NCBI GenBank assembly: GCA_947259005.1 | Contig: CAMYKP010000001.1 | Coordinates: 1 to 64,000 of the forward strand | Direction of reading: 5' to 3' | DNA: 64,000 nucleotides | Origin: an uncultured Parasphingopyxis sp. | GTDB lineage: Bacteria > Pseudomonadota > Alphaproteobacteria > Sphingomonadales > Sphingomonadaceae | In this document: piece by piece, positions 49,453-58,694 of the stretch | How the letters are laid out: each line of letters begins with the position of its first letter | How positions within the stretch are numbered: the stretch's first letter is position 1 | Made by a program: the position numbers and the translations under genes | The notes under the pieces: model-generated | What the model was told of the DNA's origin: nothing | What the model saw: only the letters and a program-made list of their open reading frames with translations | Databases searched by the model: none

Positions 49453-50193
49453 TTATCCGCTGGTTGCGGCAGCGTAGAGCGCAATCGCCGCAGCATTCGA
49501 GACGTTCAGGCTTTCGATTTTATCGCTGATCGGCAGGCGGGCTATCGCGTCGCAATGGCTGGCCGTGTTCGGTCGCATCCCCGCGCCCTCCGCACCGAGC
49601 ACCAGCGCAACCCGCTTGCTGCCCAGGGCTTCCGACAATGTGAGTTCGCCCTCTCCCGCGAGCCCGATCCGCCAGAAGCCGGCTTCGGCAATCTGGTCCA
49701 GCGCCCGGGCGAGATTGACGACGCGGCACCAAGGCAGAATTTCCAGCGCGCCCGATGCGGACTTGGCGAGCGCGCCTGATTCGGGCGGCGCATGCCGGTC
49801 CTGCGTCACCAGGCCCAGCGCGTTGAAGGCGAGGGCGGAGCGCATTATCGCGCCGGCATTATGGGGATCGGTCACCTGATCCAGGATCACCAGCGGCCTG
49901 CCATCTTCGGCGCCGGCGAGCAGATCTTCTATGCCGATATCCTCCAGCGGTTCGACTTCGATCACCAGCCCCTGATGCGGTGCATCCTGCGGGACCAGCC
50001 TGCCAAGATCGGCGACACCGGCCATTTCCAGCTGAAGGCCGGGCGGCACGTCGATTCCGGCTATCCCTTCATGCGTCGCCCATAGCTTGCGAATCGTCCG
50101 CGCCGGATTGTCCATTGCGGCGAGCACCGCATGGCGCCCCCAGAAGCGTGGTGCGCGGCTCTCGCGCTGTTTTGCCTTGCGTCTCTTTGCCAT
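49453..50193 (-). CDS. rlmB: 23S rRNA 2'-O-methyltransferase of the TrmH/RlmB family
   Basis: SPOUT-class RNA methyltransferase, 246 aa. An N-terminal substrate-binding domain (FWGRHAVLAAMDNPARTI) precedes the knot domain with LVILDQVTDPHNAGAIMRSA, ALVLGAEGAGM-like and LPISDKIESLNVSNAAAIALY motifs, as in RlmB, which methylates G2251. The N-terminal basic tail (MAKRRKAKQRESR) fits RNA binding. It lies beside the tRNA-Tyr gene, transcribed away from it. Confidence 0.93.
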   Translation of the reverse strand: MAKRRKAKQRESRAPRFWGRHAVLAAMDNPARTIRKLWATHEGIAGIDVPPGLQLEMAGVADLGRLVPQDAPHQGLVIEVEPLEDIGIEDLLAGAEDGRPLVILDQVTDPHNAGAIMRSALAFNALGLVTQDRHAPPESGALAKSASGALEILPWCRVVNLARALDQIAEAGFWRIGLAGEGELTLSEALGSKRVALVLGAEGAGMRPNTASHCDAIARLPISDKIESLNVSNAAAIALYAAATSG

Positions 50194-50302
50194 GGGGCCA
50201 TGCTTTCTAGTAACCGGCGTTGACAGGCAAGCGGTGTTTCGCCATTGAGCCGCCCTTCGCCGCGCTTTAATTGCATTGTTAGAGCGCGTGTTCGATCCCG
50301 AT

Positions 50303-50388
50303 GGACGGGTGGCCGAGTGGTTAAAGGCAGCAGACTGTAAATCTGCCCGCGTAAGCGTACGCTGGTTCGAATCCAGCCCCGTCCACCA
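50303..50388 (+). tRNA. tRNA-Tyr (GTA)
   Basis: Acceptor arms GGACGGG and CCCGTCC pair fully. The anticodon loop CTGTAAA gives GTA, the long variable arm (class II) is CCGCGTAAGCGTACG-like, the T loop is TTCGAAT, and A plus encoded CCA end the gene. Confidence 0.97.
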
Positions 50389-50431
50389 TTTTCAAGAATG
50401 CATGCTCCGACGGCCTGAAGGCAAGGCAGGC

Positions 50432-51022
50432 CTAGCGGATAACCGGTGTGCGCGGCCTGTATCGGCGTTCATCCGATTCCGTCATGATAACGGACGTTTC
50501 CCCAAAGGGGCGATTGAGCATTGTGCCGCCGCCGAAATACCATTGATCGCCGTCCAGAGCCATGGCCACATATTCAGGCTGGGGCGGTGCGGCATTCTCA
50601 TATTCGGTCGCTAGCGTGAAAAGCACATATTGAACGCCGGGGCGGTAGCAATGGCCTTGTTCGGAACAGGGCAATTGCTCTGCCGTAACTTCCGACTGTC
50701 CGGTGATCGTGTAGGAAAGTAGTGCGCCGTTGGTCCGCGCGCCACGCCGCATGACCCGGTTCCAGAGGCGGCGAGGGCGCCATCGCCTGATGCGGGGATG
50801 GGTCAGCCGCCACTGATCGTCATACTCGCCGGCCTGGTATGCCGTGATCCATTCGATCAGCGCAGTACGAGCGTCCACAATATGTGCTGAGGGCACTACC
50901 TCTGCTTGCGAGGTTTGAGCAGGGGCGGAAGAACCCATTGAGACGGAGATCGCTAAGGCAAAAGCGAGGCCAGTGGCGCCCATCGGACTTCGCAAGCGCG
51001 GGGAGCATTTCATGCGCGGCAT
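50432..51022 (-). CDS. Exported protein, DUF4019-like
   Basis: A 196-aa protein with an N-terminal signal-like stretch (GATGLAFALAISVSMGSSAPAQ). The body contains IEWITAYQAGEYDDQWRLTHP and ends with YVAMALDGDQWYFGGGTML, a layout like DUF4019 and related NTF2-like secreted domains, with two Cys in PCSEQGHC. Start ATG 51022 (or 51013) is inferred from the signal peptide; the frame runs 39 codons further up. Function unknown. Confidence 0.7.
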   Translation of the reverse strand: MPRMKCSPRLRSPMGATGLAFALAISVSMGSSAPAQTSQAEVVPSAHIVDARTALIEWITAYQAGEYDDQWRLTHPRIRRWRPRRLWNRVMRRGARTNGALLSYTITGQSEVTAEQLPCSEQGHCYRPGVQYVLFTLATEYENAAPPQPEYVAMALDGDQWYFGGGTMLNRPFGETSVIMTESDERRYRPRTPVIR

Positions 51023-51245
51023 CGAATTGCCATTTCGCCAGCTGATGCGTCTGCTATCATGGTCGCAAGGTGTCGGTACATTGGCCGGCCGGTGCAATTG
51101 CGAAGCGACAAAGCCGCGACGTTGATCGATAAAATGCAAGATTCAGGGAATAACCGGCCATCGCCGGTCGATTTCGAAACCACCGTTTTCAGGCGCGACA
51201 AACGGCGTTTTTCGCCTATAAACCATGCTCAGGGGAGACAGGACA

Positions 51246-52136
51246 ATGCAGCTAGTCGCGAACGGCATCAGCCTTGAAGTCGAGGATCATGGCAACAAGG
51301 GCGATCCCGCGCTGTTGCTCGTCATGGGGTTTTCCGGACAGCTTTCGCTTTGGCCCGATGCCTTTGTCGACGGGCTTGTCGAACGCGGTTTCCGGGTCAT
51401 TCGCTTCGACAATCGCGATATCGGGCTCTCCCATAAACTGCACGGCATAAAGGCGCCCCATCCGATCTGGCAGTTGCTGGTCAAACGTTTCTTTCCGGGC
51501 CGCCGGATGGCGCCCTACCGGCTTACCGACATGGCTGCCGACGCGATTGGCGTGCTCGACGCGCTGGAGATCGAGCGCGCGCATGTGCTCGGCGTGTCGA
51601 TGGGCGGGATGATTTCGCAGATCCTTGCCGCCGATTATCCCGACCGGGTTTCGTCCCTGATGCCGGTGATGACATCGACCAACGCGCCGGGGCTTCCCGG
51701 CCCCGATGGCGAAGTTCGCAAAGCGTTGATCAAGGCCGCGCGCAACCGACCGGAGACGGCCGAGGAGGCACTGGAAGCCGGGATGCGTTTCTTCACCGTC
51801 ATCGGCTCTCCGGGCGGGGAGGAGCGGCGCGCGGAGATCGAGGAGCTGATCCGCAAGAATGTCGAACGCAGTTTTTATCCCGAAGGCCCCTCGCGCCAGA
51901 TGGCGGCGATCATCGACACCGGGAATTTGCGGCCATGGGCAAAGCGGGTGCAGGCCGATACTCTGGTTATTCACGGGGCGGATGACCCGCTAATCCCCTA
52001 TGCCTGCGGCGAGGACGTGGCCGCCCATATCGGCGGCGCCCGCTTCGAAATGGTTGATGGCATGGGGCATGATCTGCCGCAGAACAAACATGCGGAATTG
52101 ATCGATATGGTGGCGAGCCATTGCCTGGCCAGGTGA
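51246..52136 (+). CDS. Alpha/beta hydrolase (RdmC/DmpD-like esterase)
   Basis: A 296-aa hydrolase. The sequence has LLVMGFSGQLSLWPDAFV (oxyanion loop), RFDNRDIGLSHKL, the nucleophile motif GVSMGGMISQ, an Asp in HGADDPLIPY and His in DGMGHDLPQ. It starts at ATG 51246 after AGGGGAGACAGGACA. Its 3' end is 4 bases from the converging TetR gene. Members hydrolyse esters or C-C bonds; the substrate here is unknown. Confidence 0.9.
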   Translation: MQLVANGISLEVEDHGNKGDPALLLVMGFSGQLSLWPDAFVDGLVERGFRVIRFDNRDIGLSHKLHGIKAPHPIWQLLVKRFFPGRRMAPYRLTDMAADAIGVLDALEIERAHVLGVSMGGMISQILAADYPDRVSSLMPVMTSTNAPGLPGPDGEVRKALIKAARNRPETAEEALEAGMRFFTVIGSPGGEERRAEIEELIRKNVERSFYPEGPSRQMAAIIDTGNLRPWAKRVQADTLVIHGADDPLIPYACGEDVAAHIGGARFEMVDGMGHDLPQNKHAELIDMVASHCLAR

Positions 52137-52140
52137 AGCC

Positions 52141-52788
52141 TCAATCGGCGCGATAGGCGCGCAGGAAGAGATCGATCCCGTGCCGGACATGGCGTTTGAT
52201 CTCGGCTGGACTGGGCGTTTTTGCGACCCCGAACCGGGCTTCAATGTCCCTGAACCCCCGCCACAGGGATAGCAGGTCTTCGGCGGCACGCTGTGGCTTG
52301 TCGAGTATCAGGTCGCCGCGTTTGCGCGCCTGTTTCAGAATCGCGGTAAGTTCGCTGCGCATGGTTCCCGGGCCGGCATCGAAAAAGCGTCTGGTCGTTT
52401 CAGGATGGCGCTGTTTCCCGACGGCAAGCATCGAATCGAAATCGAAATGCTTCTGTTCGACCAAAAAGCTCATCAGGGTACAGCCGAAATTGACGAGCTG
52501 TGCCTCCAGCGTAGCTGCGCCGCGATTGGCCTCGCGGATCGTCTCGGTCATATGCCGGGCCTGACGACGGACCAAAGCTTCGAGCAGCCCCGCCTTGTCG
52601 CCAAAACGCTTGTAGATCGTCACTTTTGAAACGGCGGCTAGCTCGGCGATGCGTTCGATCGAAGCCGCTGCAAAACCTTCGCTAAAAAACACCGTTCGTG
52701 CCGCGTCGATAATGGCTTCCGTTTTCCGCTCGTCGGTCGGGCGACCCGCACGCAGCGGTGCCGCATCATGGGCTTTGTCGTGGATCAT
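52141..52788 (-). CDS. TetR/AcrR family transcriptional regulator
   Basis: A 215-aa repressor. The DNA-binding helices are seen in IDAARTVFFSEGFAAASIERIAELAAVSKVTIYKRFGDKAGL, the standard TetR pattern. The C-terminal ligand domain (about 90-210) resembles the AefR-like group. It converges with the hydrolase gene, and the tRNA-Gly gene lies beyond its start; no clear target is adjacent. Confidence 0.93.
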   Translation of the reverse strand: MIHDKAHDAAPLRAGRPTDERKTEAIIDAARTVFFSEGFAAASIERIAELAAVSKVTIYKRFGDKAGLLEALVRRQARHMTETIREANRGAATLEAQLVNFGCTLMSFLVEQKHFDFDSMLAVGKQRHPETTRRFFDAGPGTMRSELTAILKQARKRGDLILDKPQRAAEDLLSLWRGFRDIEARFGVAKTPSPAEIKRHVRHGIDLFLRAYRAD

Positions 52789-52916
52789 TTCGGACAGCCT
52801 TGCACATGTTGGGGCCTGACGTCACCTGCAATTCCGCAGCGATTGGTGAATGCGATGCGCTGCCGCATATTGCCAAGGGCGCAGCAAGCGACTAACTCCC
52901 GCCTCGCGCTTGGCGA

Positions 52917-52990
52917 GCGGGTATAGCTCAATGGTAGAGCACTAGCCTTCCAAGCTTGTGATGCGGGTTCGATCCCCGCTACCCGCTCCA
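52917..52990 (+). tRNA. tRNA-Gly (TCC)
   Basis: Acceptor GCGGGTA pairs with TACCCGC; anticodon loop CTTCCAA gives TCC; T loop is TTCGATC; T and encoded CCA finish the gene. The anticodon stem (CTAGC/GCTTG) has one T-T mismatch at its second pair, a small oddity. Confidence 0.95.
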
Positions 52991-53078
52991 GCGCTTTTTC
53001 GATCCAATCTCTGCCTAAGTCGACTGGATGGAGCGTACGCGCCTGTGCCGGAGATATGCGCCCTGGTTATTCCGGAGG

Positions 53079-53855
53079 CTAGGGAGCTCCCGGTGGCGGC
53101 GCGAAAGCCATTGGCGGCACCGCAGCACCCGGATGACCGGCTGTCACTGCCTGATATATGGCATCGCCGACCGGGCTGTGGGTGATCGCTTCGGTGAGCA
53201 GGAGCATGCCGATCATGGCCCCCATGCCCCAGCGCCAGGCCGGGTGCACAGGATTGCCGCGCCGGATATCGGTCAAGGCGCCCACAATCGGAAAAATCAT
53301 CGACGTCGCGAAGAATGTCTCGAACGCAAAGGGCTGAAGCAACGGGTTCGGCAGGAGCCGGGCGATGCCCGGACCGACCAGCAGGGCCAGACCGCAAAAA
53401 TGCAACCGCCGGTGCCAGTCCGTACGGCGGCGCTGCATGATGGCTGCGATTGTCAGCCCTGCAAAGGCAAACATGATCATCGGGTCGAAGATGAGGAAAT
53501 GTTGCGGCTGGAAGAAAAACGGGACTTGTCCACGCCGGACCATGGCAAGGGTTACGGCGCATCCCAGAACGACCATTGCGGCCATCCAGCCAGCACCGAT
53601 CCAACCAAGGCGTCGGTGCATCGTAATCCTGTCTGTTGTCACGAAGAAGTTTTGCAAAAGATAGAGCGCGAGCCAGCCCATAAACACGACGGCATGCGCA
53701 TGAACGAGCAGTGGCGCGGAGAAACTCGACCGCCCCATGGCCAACTGAAATGAAAAACCCGCAACGGCCAACAGCGACATGACGATGGCCCAGCCCAGGA
53801 ACCATCTTTCATCGCGCGCGGGTGCAGGATCCGGAACATCTGCGAGAGTGGCCAT
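53079..53855 (-). CDS. Multi-pass membrane protein, DUF2306-like
   Basis: A 258-aa protein with about seven membrane helices. The pattern LLVHAHAVVFMGWLALYLLQNFFV, then TDRITMHRRLGWIGAGW and DWHRRLHFCGLALLVGPG, gives repeated H..R..G motifs like DUF2306-type membrane proteins, possibly heme-binding. The start MATLADVPDPAPARDERWF is chosen; the frame opens 70 codons earlier over non-family sequence. A proline-rich tail ends the protein. No function is known. Confidence 0.8.
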   Translation of the reverse strand: MATLADVPDPAPARDERWFLGWAIVMSLLAVAGFSFQLAMGRSSFSAPLLVHAHAVVFMGWLALYLLQNFFVTTDRITMHRRLGWIGAGWMAAMVVLGCAVTLAMVRRGQVPFFFQPQHFLIFDPMIMFAFAGLTIAAIMQRRRTDWHRRLHFCGLALLVGPGIARLLPNPLLQPFAFETFFATSMIFPIVGALTDIRRGNPVHPAWRWGMGAMIGMLLLTEAITHSPVGDAIYQAVTAGHPGAAVPPMAFAPPPGAP

Positions 53856-54280
53856 TTGGATATCCCCCCGGATTATCTGTCCAGACCATAGCTTCGCGAA
53901 GATCGCCAAGCAAATTTGATGAGACCGGCTGGCGGCGGCGCGCGTGCAACGGAGGCCGCCGCGCGCGAATTTTTCGATCCTATTTCCTGTCCTACACAAT
54001 CCCGCCCATGTTATTGTCCCGCCAGCGCCCCGTGCCGCAGGCTCTTTGACGCCGTCGATCTCCACCGTCTGGACCGCTGCGTCCTATTGGACGCGGTCGG
54101 GCGGTTTGCTGTGTCCAATAGGACGCGGTTTTTCCCCGCCAGTTTTATTCGAACACCGGTTGTCCTGGAAACTTTGTAAACTTGTTCAGGGCGTGTTCGC
54201 TTTTCCTGAACGGCCACCCCGGCTTTACCCCCGGCCTGTGTCAACCAGTGTCAACTTGATCGCGGGTCGGTCGTTCGCTG
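53856..54280. other. 425-base gene-free stretch before the gshA stop
   Basis: Small ORFs here show no family or start signals. The contents I can name are a 14-bp inverted repeat (54079-54126), a GTTC-N7-GTTC sequence (54184-54198) that matches the SOS-box pattern but has a GC-rich spacer, and a short tandem GTGTCAAC repeat near 54239. The promoter of the DUF2306-like gene should lie near its lower end. Confidence 0.55.
54079..54126. repeat. Perfect 14-bp inverted repeat with 20-base loop
   Basis: Arms GCGTCCTATTGGAC and GTCCAATAGGACGC enclose 20 bases; the plus strand then reads GGTTTTTCC, so a plus-strand RNA would end in a terminator-like hairpin. GGACGCGGT also occurs twice as a direct repeat (54089 and 54121). 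Confidence 0.75.
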
Positions 54281-55654
54281 CTAGAAGCTCTCTTCCGCGT
54301 AGACCTTTGTGACATCGCCGCCCCAGGCGCCGTGATAACGCTCAAGCAGCCGTTCGGCGGGGGTTTTGCCGCTGGCGACGATTTCGCGCAGCGGATCGAG
54401 GAAGCCGCTTTCATTGTCGCCGCTGCCGTTGAGACGGCCGCGCGCGCTGAGCCCGGCGGTTGCGATGTCGAGGACTTCGGGGGCGATGTCGCCGAGGGTG
54501 CGGCCGCCCGGCACTGGCGCTTTCAGGCCGAGTTTGGGGACCCCGTTTCGCAGGGCTTCACGCTCCTCAAGCGACCAGCCCTTCACCATGTCCCAGGCTG
54601 CATCGAGCGCGGCCTGATCGTAAAGCAGCCCGACCCAGAGCGCGGGCAGGGCGCAGATCCGGTTCCACGGTCCGCCATCGCTTCCGCGCATTTCGAGGAA
54701 GCTTTTGAGGCGCACCTCGGGAAAGATTGTCGAGAGATGATCGTTCCAGTCGTCGATCGTCGGCTTTTCGCCGGGCAGGATCGGCAGCTCGCCGTTGAGG
54801 AAATCGCGGAAATTGAGGCCTGACGCATCGAGATATTTGCCGTCCCGATAGACAAAATACATCGGCACATCGAGCGCGTAATCGGCATAGCGCTCATAGC
54901 CGAAGCCGTCTTCGAAGACGAAGGGCAGCATGCCTGTGCGGTCCGGATCGGTGTCGGACCAGATATGGCTGCGATAGGAGAGATATCCGTTGGGCTTTCC
55001 CTCGGTGAAGGGGGAGTTGGCGAACAGCGCGGTGCCGAGTGGCTGGAGGGCGAGGGCCACGCGGAACTTCTGCGCCATGTCGGCCTCGCTCGAATAATCG
55101 AGATTGGTCTGGATGGTGCAGGTGCGCAGCATCATGTCGAGCCCGAGATTGCCCTTTTTCGGCATGTAGTCGAGCATGATCTTGTAGCGCCCCTTGGGCA
55201 TGATCGGCAGCTCGGCGCGGGTCTTGTCCGGCCACATGCCAAGGCCGAGAAAGCCCTTGCCGGTCTTTTCGCCGATCGCCTTGACCTGTTCGAGATGGCG
55301 GCCAGTTTCGGCGCATGTCTCGTGCAGATTGTCGAGCGCCGCGCCGGACAGTTCGAGCTGGCCTGCCGGTTCCAGGCTCACGGTACCATCGGCGCCGCGC
55401 ATGGCGATAACCTTGCCATTCTCCTCGATAGGCTCCCAGCCAAACTCGCGCAGGGCGAGAAGCAGATCGCGGATGCCGCCGGGTTCGTCATAGGAGGGGG
55501 CGTGAAAATCGCCCCGGCAATAGACGAATTTCTCATGCTCGGTGCCGATCAGCCACTTGTCGACGGGCTTTTCGCCACCGGCAAACACGGTCAGCAGCTC
55601 CTCCCGGCGTTCGATTGCCGGGGCGTCGCTCTGGGAATCCGTCTTCGTGCTCAT
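54281..55654 (-). CDS. gshA: Glutamate-cysteine ligase (plant/alphaproteobacterial type)
   Basis: First enzyme of glutathione synthesis, 457 aa, of the type shared by alphaproteobacteria and plants. Characteristic blocks: WLIGTEHEKFVY, VSLEPAGQLELSGAALDNLHET, GLGMWPDK, MPKGRYKIMLDYMPKKGN, TCTIQTNLDYSSEADM and LANSPFTEGKPNGYLSYR-like. It is consistent with the S-formylglutathione hydrolase in the same window, which depends on glutathione. It lies downstream of rsmE but separated from it by a secreted-protein gene. Confidence 0.95.
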   Translation of the reverse strand: MSTKTDSQSDAPAIERREELLTVFAGGEKPVDKWLIGTEHEKFVYCRGDFHAPSYDEPGGIRDLLLALREFGWEPIEENGKVIAMRGADGTVSLEPAGQLELSGAALDNLHETCAETGRHLEQVKAIGEKTGKGFLGLGMWPDKTRAELPIMPKGRYKIMLDYMPKKGNLGLDMMLRTCTIQTNLDYSSEADMAQKFRVALALQPLGTALFANSPFTEGKPNGYLSYRSHIWSDTDPDRTGMLPFVFEDGFGYERYADYALDVPMYFVYRDGKYLDASGLNFRDFLNGELPILPGEKPTIDDWNDHLSTIFPEVRLKSFLEMRGSDGGPWNRICALPALWVGLLYDQAALDAAWDMVKGWSLEEREALRNGVPKLGLKAPVPGGRTLGDIAPEVLDIATAGLSARGRLNGSGDNESGFLDPLREIVASGKTPAERLLERYHGAWGGDVTKVYAEESF

Positions 55655-55762
55655 GGAGCGCCTTTAGCCGCGTTGCCGGCTTTGCGCCAGTATAGGAAGG
55701 CTATAGGGGGGCGAAGAAAAGGCGCAGGTGGATACGGCCAGGTAATAGAGGCCGGATTGGCG

Positions 55763-57745
55763 CTAGTTGACGGTTGCCCGGAATTTCAGTGCGAACGCGG
55801 CGCTGGGGCCAAGGGTGGCGGCGGTTGCCGTGATCGTCGACCCGCTGATCGACGCGCCGAAGGGATCGCTTTCATCCGCTCCTGTTGCATCGTCATCCTC
55901 GGCAGTGGTCGCGGTTGCGCAGTTCGAGCCGCTGTTCATGGTGCCGGCTGAATAGGTGATATTGGCCGGTAGCGCATCCGTCGCCGTCACCGATGTCGCG
56001 GTGGCCGAGCCCGGGTTCGATATCAGAATGCAATATTCGATCACCGCGCCGGGAATGGCATAGGGATCGCTCGCATCGTTGACCGGATCGCTGATCAGCG
56101 AGCTGATCTTCGTTACGCTGAGCGTCGTTTCGGGATTGCAGAACGTGAAATCATAGATCGAGGCTGCCTGGCCATCCGGATCGTCGGGCGCGGTGCTGTG
56201 ATTGCCATAGACAATCGTCACCGTATCGACGGGCGAGAGAAAGGTGACGACGACATTGCCATCGGCGGATGACCCGCCGGACCCGGCATCGCCGATCGCA
56301 ACATTGCCGACGACATAGTTGGCGATGCCGTTCGTGAGGACAGGCATCACGGGCGAGCCATTGAAAGTTCCGGTGACCGTCAGCTTGTCCGCAAAGTCGT
56401 TGGCGGCATAGTCGATGTCGAACACCCCGAATTGCAATCCGGGAACGGCCGTCGGCAGCGTCAGCACCGTGGTCGCGACCTGATCGCGGTTTGTGTATTC
56501 GAGATACTGGTACAGCGCCTGCTCGCTTCCACCGAATCCGCCCGTATTGTCGCTCGTGTCGTCGGGCGTGGAATTCACGAAGGTGCCATTGGTCGAGATA
56601 TTGAAAATGATCGTCCCGATATTGGTGACGGCATAGCTCGCGTTGACGGCACCGGCCGTCCAGCTGCGGGTGTTCCAGTCAAACAGCGTCTGGTTGATTG
56701 GAAGGCAGACCGCGGAAAGGCTGGGCGGAGTGCCTGCCGTGCGCGTGCCGGAAACGGTGAAGGTCGCGCTGGAATAATCGTCTTCGCTTGAAAGACCGTT
56801 GCCCGGCGTTGAATCGCTATCGACGACCGATGATGCCGTGACTTCGGCTGTGTTGGTGACCGTGGCACCTGACGTGGCGGTGACGGTCGCGGTGATTGTC
56901 AGCGTGCGCGTCTGCCCGGGGGCGATGGACGGCACAGTCCAGATACCGCTGCCGCTGCTATACGTGCCATAGCCGGAATGGCTCACATAGCTGACACCGA
57001 GAGGAAGGCTGTCGGCCACCGTTACCGATGTTGCGGTCTGGGTCGAGCTTGAAGAATTGGTCAGCGAGAGCGTGTAGGTGATGCTGGTGCCGTTTGCCGG
57101 GCTGCTGTTGCTTACCGATTTGGACAGCGCAAGGTCGGCATAATTTGTCGGGGTCTGTGTCAGAAACAGGTCCGCTTGGTAGAAATTTCCAGAGTCCTGA
57201 TTGTAGCGATCGCAGATTTGCAGCTGCCATGTGCCCTGCGCATTCTGGCCATTGAAAGCCGATAGCGCGTTGGCCGGTGCAAAGGTGCGCTGATAGGGCG
57301 GAACGCTGGTTCCGCTCGTCGCAGTATCCGCGCTGCTATGGGAGGTTACCGAGGTTCCCGCCGCATCATCCAGCAGCACGTTGAAATTGTTGGCGCCGGC
57401 CCCTGTTCCCGTGAAAATCTGTACGCGGGTGCCCGAAGGGGAACGAAGATACATGAGAAGGTCGCCGCGATAGGTGTGCGCAAGCAAGACGCCGATATTG
57501 ACATTGGAAACAGTATAGCTTGTCCCGACGGTGAAATTTCGGGTCAGATAGCCGGATGTTGTGCAGGGCGTGGCGCTCTCATTGACGGCGCCGTCGGTCG
57601 AGTTGGTGTAGGTTGTCGTTTGCGCATGTGCGGCAACTGAAAACATGCTCCAGACGAATGCCGCGAGCAGGCACAGCCACGACTTCAGCGCGAAAAAGCT
57701 GAAATCGAACTGTCGAATTCGTGCAATGGTCCCCCAACTATGCAT
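55763..57745 (-). CDS. Large secreted protein with P-domain and DUF11-type repeats
   Basis: A 660-aa exported protein. Residues up to about 42 form a signal peptide with a long n-region (ending AAHAQ). Next is a proprotein-convertase P-domain-like jelly roll (about 50-205: HTYRGDLLMYLRSPSGTRVQIF, AQGTWQLQICDRYNQDSG), then a DUF11 repeat (about 207-330: ADLALSKSVSNSSPANGTSITYTLSLTN-type), a Cys-poor middle domain and a second partial DUF11 repeat (TLSVTKISS...IPGAVIEYCILISNPGS). There is no membrane anchor or sorting tail. It is rich in Ser/Thr/Asn, as surface proteins are. Function is unknown; adhesion or matrix is plausible. Confidence 0.87.
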   Translation of the reverse strand: MHSWGTIARIRQFDFSFFALKSWLCLLAAFVWSMFSVAAHAQTTTYTNSTDGAVNESATPCTTSGYLTRNFTVGTSYTVSNVNIGVLLAHTYRGDLLMYLRSPSGTRVQIFTGTGAGANNFNVLLDDAAGTSVTSHSSADTATSGTSVPPYQRTFAPANALSAFNGQNAQGTWQLQICDRYNQDSGNFYQADLFLTQTPTNYADLALSKSVSNSSPANGTSITYTLSLTNSSSSTQTATSVTVADSLPLGVSYVSHSGYGTYSSGSGIWTVPSIAPGQTRTLTITATVTATSGATVTNTAEVTASSVVDSDSTPGNGLSSEDDYSSATFTVSGTRTAGTPPSLSAVCLPINQTLFDWNTRSWTAGAVNASYAVTNIGTIIFNISTNGTFVNSTPDDTSDNTGGFGGSEQALYQYLEYTNRDQVATTVLTLPTAVPGLQFGVFDIDYAANDFADKLTVTGTFNGSPVMPVLTNGIANYVVGNVAIGDAGSGGSSADGNVVVTFLSPVDTVTIVYGNHSTAPDDPDGQAASIYDFTFCNPETTLSVTKISSLISDPVNDASDPYAIPGAVIEYCILISNPGSATATSVTATDALPANITYSAGTMNSGSNCATATTAEDDDATGADESDPFGASISGSTITATAATLGPSAAFALKFRATVN

Positions 57746-57879
57746 GAGAGCCTGATTAGCGGCCGCCAGCTAATTTTTGGTAAATTTTGTGCTAAATTCA
57801 GCATGGTTGAGAGAGCGGTAGAATCCGAACGATATCCGTCCCAATAGTCTGATTCAAAGGCGGAATCAGGAAACCGCCA

Positions 57880-58638
57880 CTAACTCCAGTCGCCGTGTCC
57901 CGCCATCCACAGGCTGATCGCTGCTGCCGCTGCCGTGTCGGCGCGGAGAATGCGCGGGCCAAGGGAGACGGGCGCTGTCTGGGGAATGGCACGGATCGCC
58001 TTGTCCTCATCGTCGGTAAATCCACCTTCCGGCCCGATCAGGATGGCCGCTGGTCCATCATGGGCGACAAGCGCCTTGCGAAACGAGTCTCCCCCCCGTT
58101 CGGCGGCATAGAATAGCGTTCGGTCCTCCGGCCAATCCGCCAGCAAAGCGCTGAGCGACGTTAACTGCGTCAGTTCGGGAAGGGCCGTTCGTTCACATTG
58201 CTCGGCGGCCTCGATCAGATGGGCCTTGAGCCGGTCCGGCTTGAGCTTGTCGACAATCGTCCGCTGCGTGCGGACCGGGACGAGCCGGGACACGCCCAAT
58301 TCGCAGGCCTTTTCGACGAGCCAGTCGATCCGGCCTTTTTTGATTGGTGCAAAGCATAACCAGAGATCGGGCACATCTTCCCGATCACGCAATTTGCCTT
58401 CGACCCGCAATATGGCGTCGCGTTTGCCGATATGGGCCAGCTCGGCGAGCCATTCGCCCGTCCGATCGTCGAACAGTTTGACCTGTGCACCGGCCTTTAG
58501 CCGAAGAACGCGGACCAGATAATTGGCCTGGGCGGAATCGATGACGATTTCCTCATCGACGGCCAGGGCCGTATCGACAAACAGGCGCGGCAGGCTGCCG
58601 GGAGGCCAGGCGGGAGTTGCGGGCATGGAATCGCTCAT
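57880..58638 (-). CDS. rsmE: 16S rRNA m3U1498 methyltransferase (RsmE)
   Basis: SPOUT methyltransferase of 252 aa that modifies U1498 in the decoding site. An N-terminal PUA-like domain (LPRLFVDTALAVDEE...ANYLVRVLRLKAGAQVKLFDD) precedes the knot with LIGPEGGFTDDEDKAI and LGPRILRADTAAAAAI, both diagnostic. It is divergent from ubiA, with 56 bases between starts. In many relatives rsmE and gshA are neighbours; here a secreted-protein gene lies between them. Confidence 0.96.
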   Translation of the reverse strand: MSDSMPATPAWPPGSLPRLFVDTALAVDEEIVIDSAQANYLVRVLRLKAGAQVKLFDDRTGEWLAELAHIGKRDAILRVEGKLRDREDVPDLWLCFAPIKKGRIDWLVEKACELGVSRLVPVRTQRTIVDKLKPDRLKAHLIEAAEQCERTALPELTQLTSLSALLADWPEDRTLFYAAERGGDSFRKALVAHDGPAAILIGPEGGFTDDEDKAIRAIPQTAPVSLGPRILRADTAAAAAISLWMAGHGDWS

Positions 58639-58694
58639 AAACCGATCTTCTCAAGCTTGTCCAAGCTTAGTCATAGGGGATAGGGCGTTGAGCA

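Noticed and set aside
54195..54211. GTTC-N9-GAAC inverted pair as a LexA site
   Set aside because: Alphaproteobacterial LexA sites are direct repeats with 7-base spacing; this spacing does not fit.
53916..54312. Overlapping short plus-strand ORFs in the 54 kb gap
   Set aside because: No start signals or recognisable domains; they run through the inverted repeat and into the gshA 3' end.
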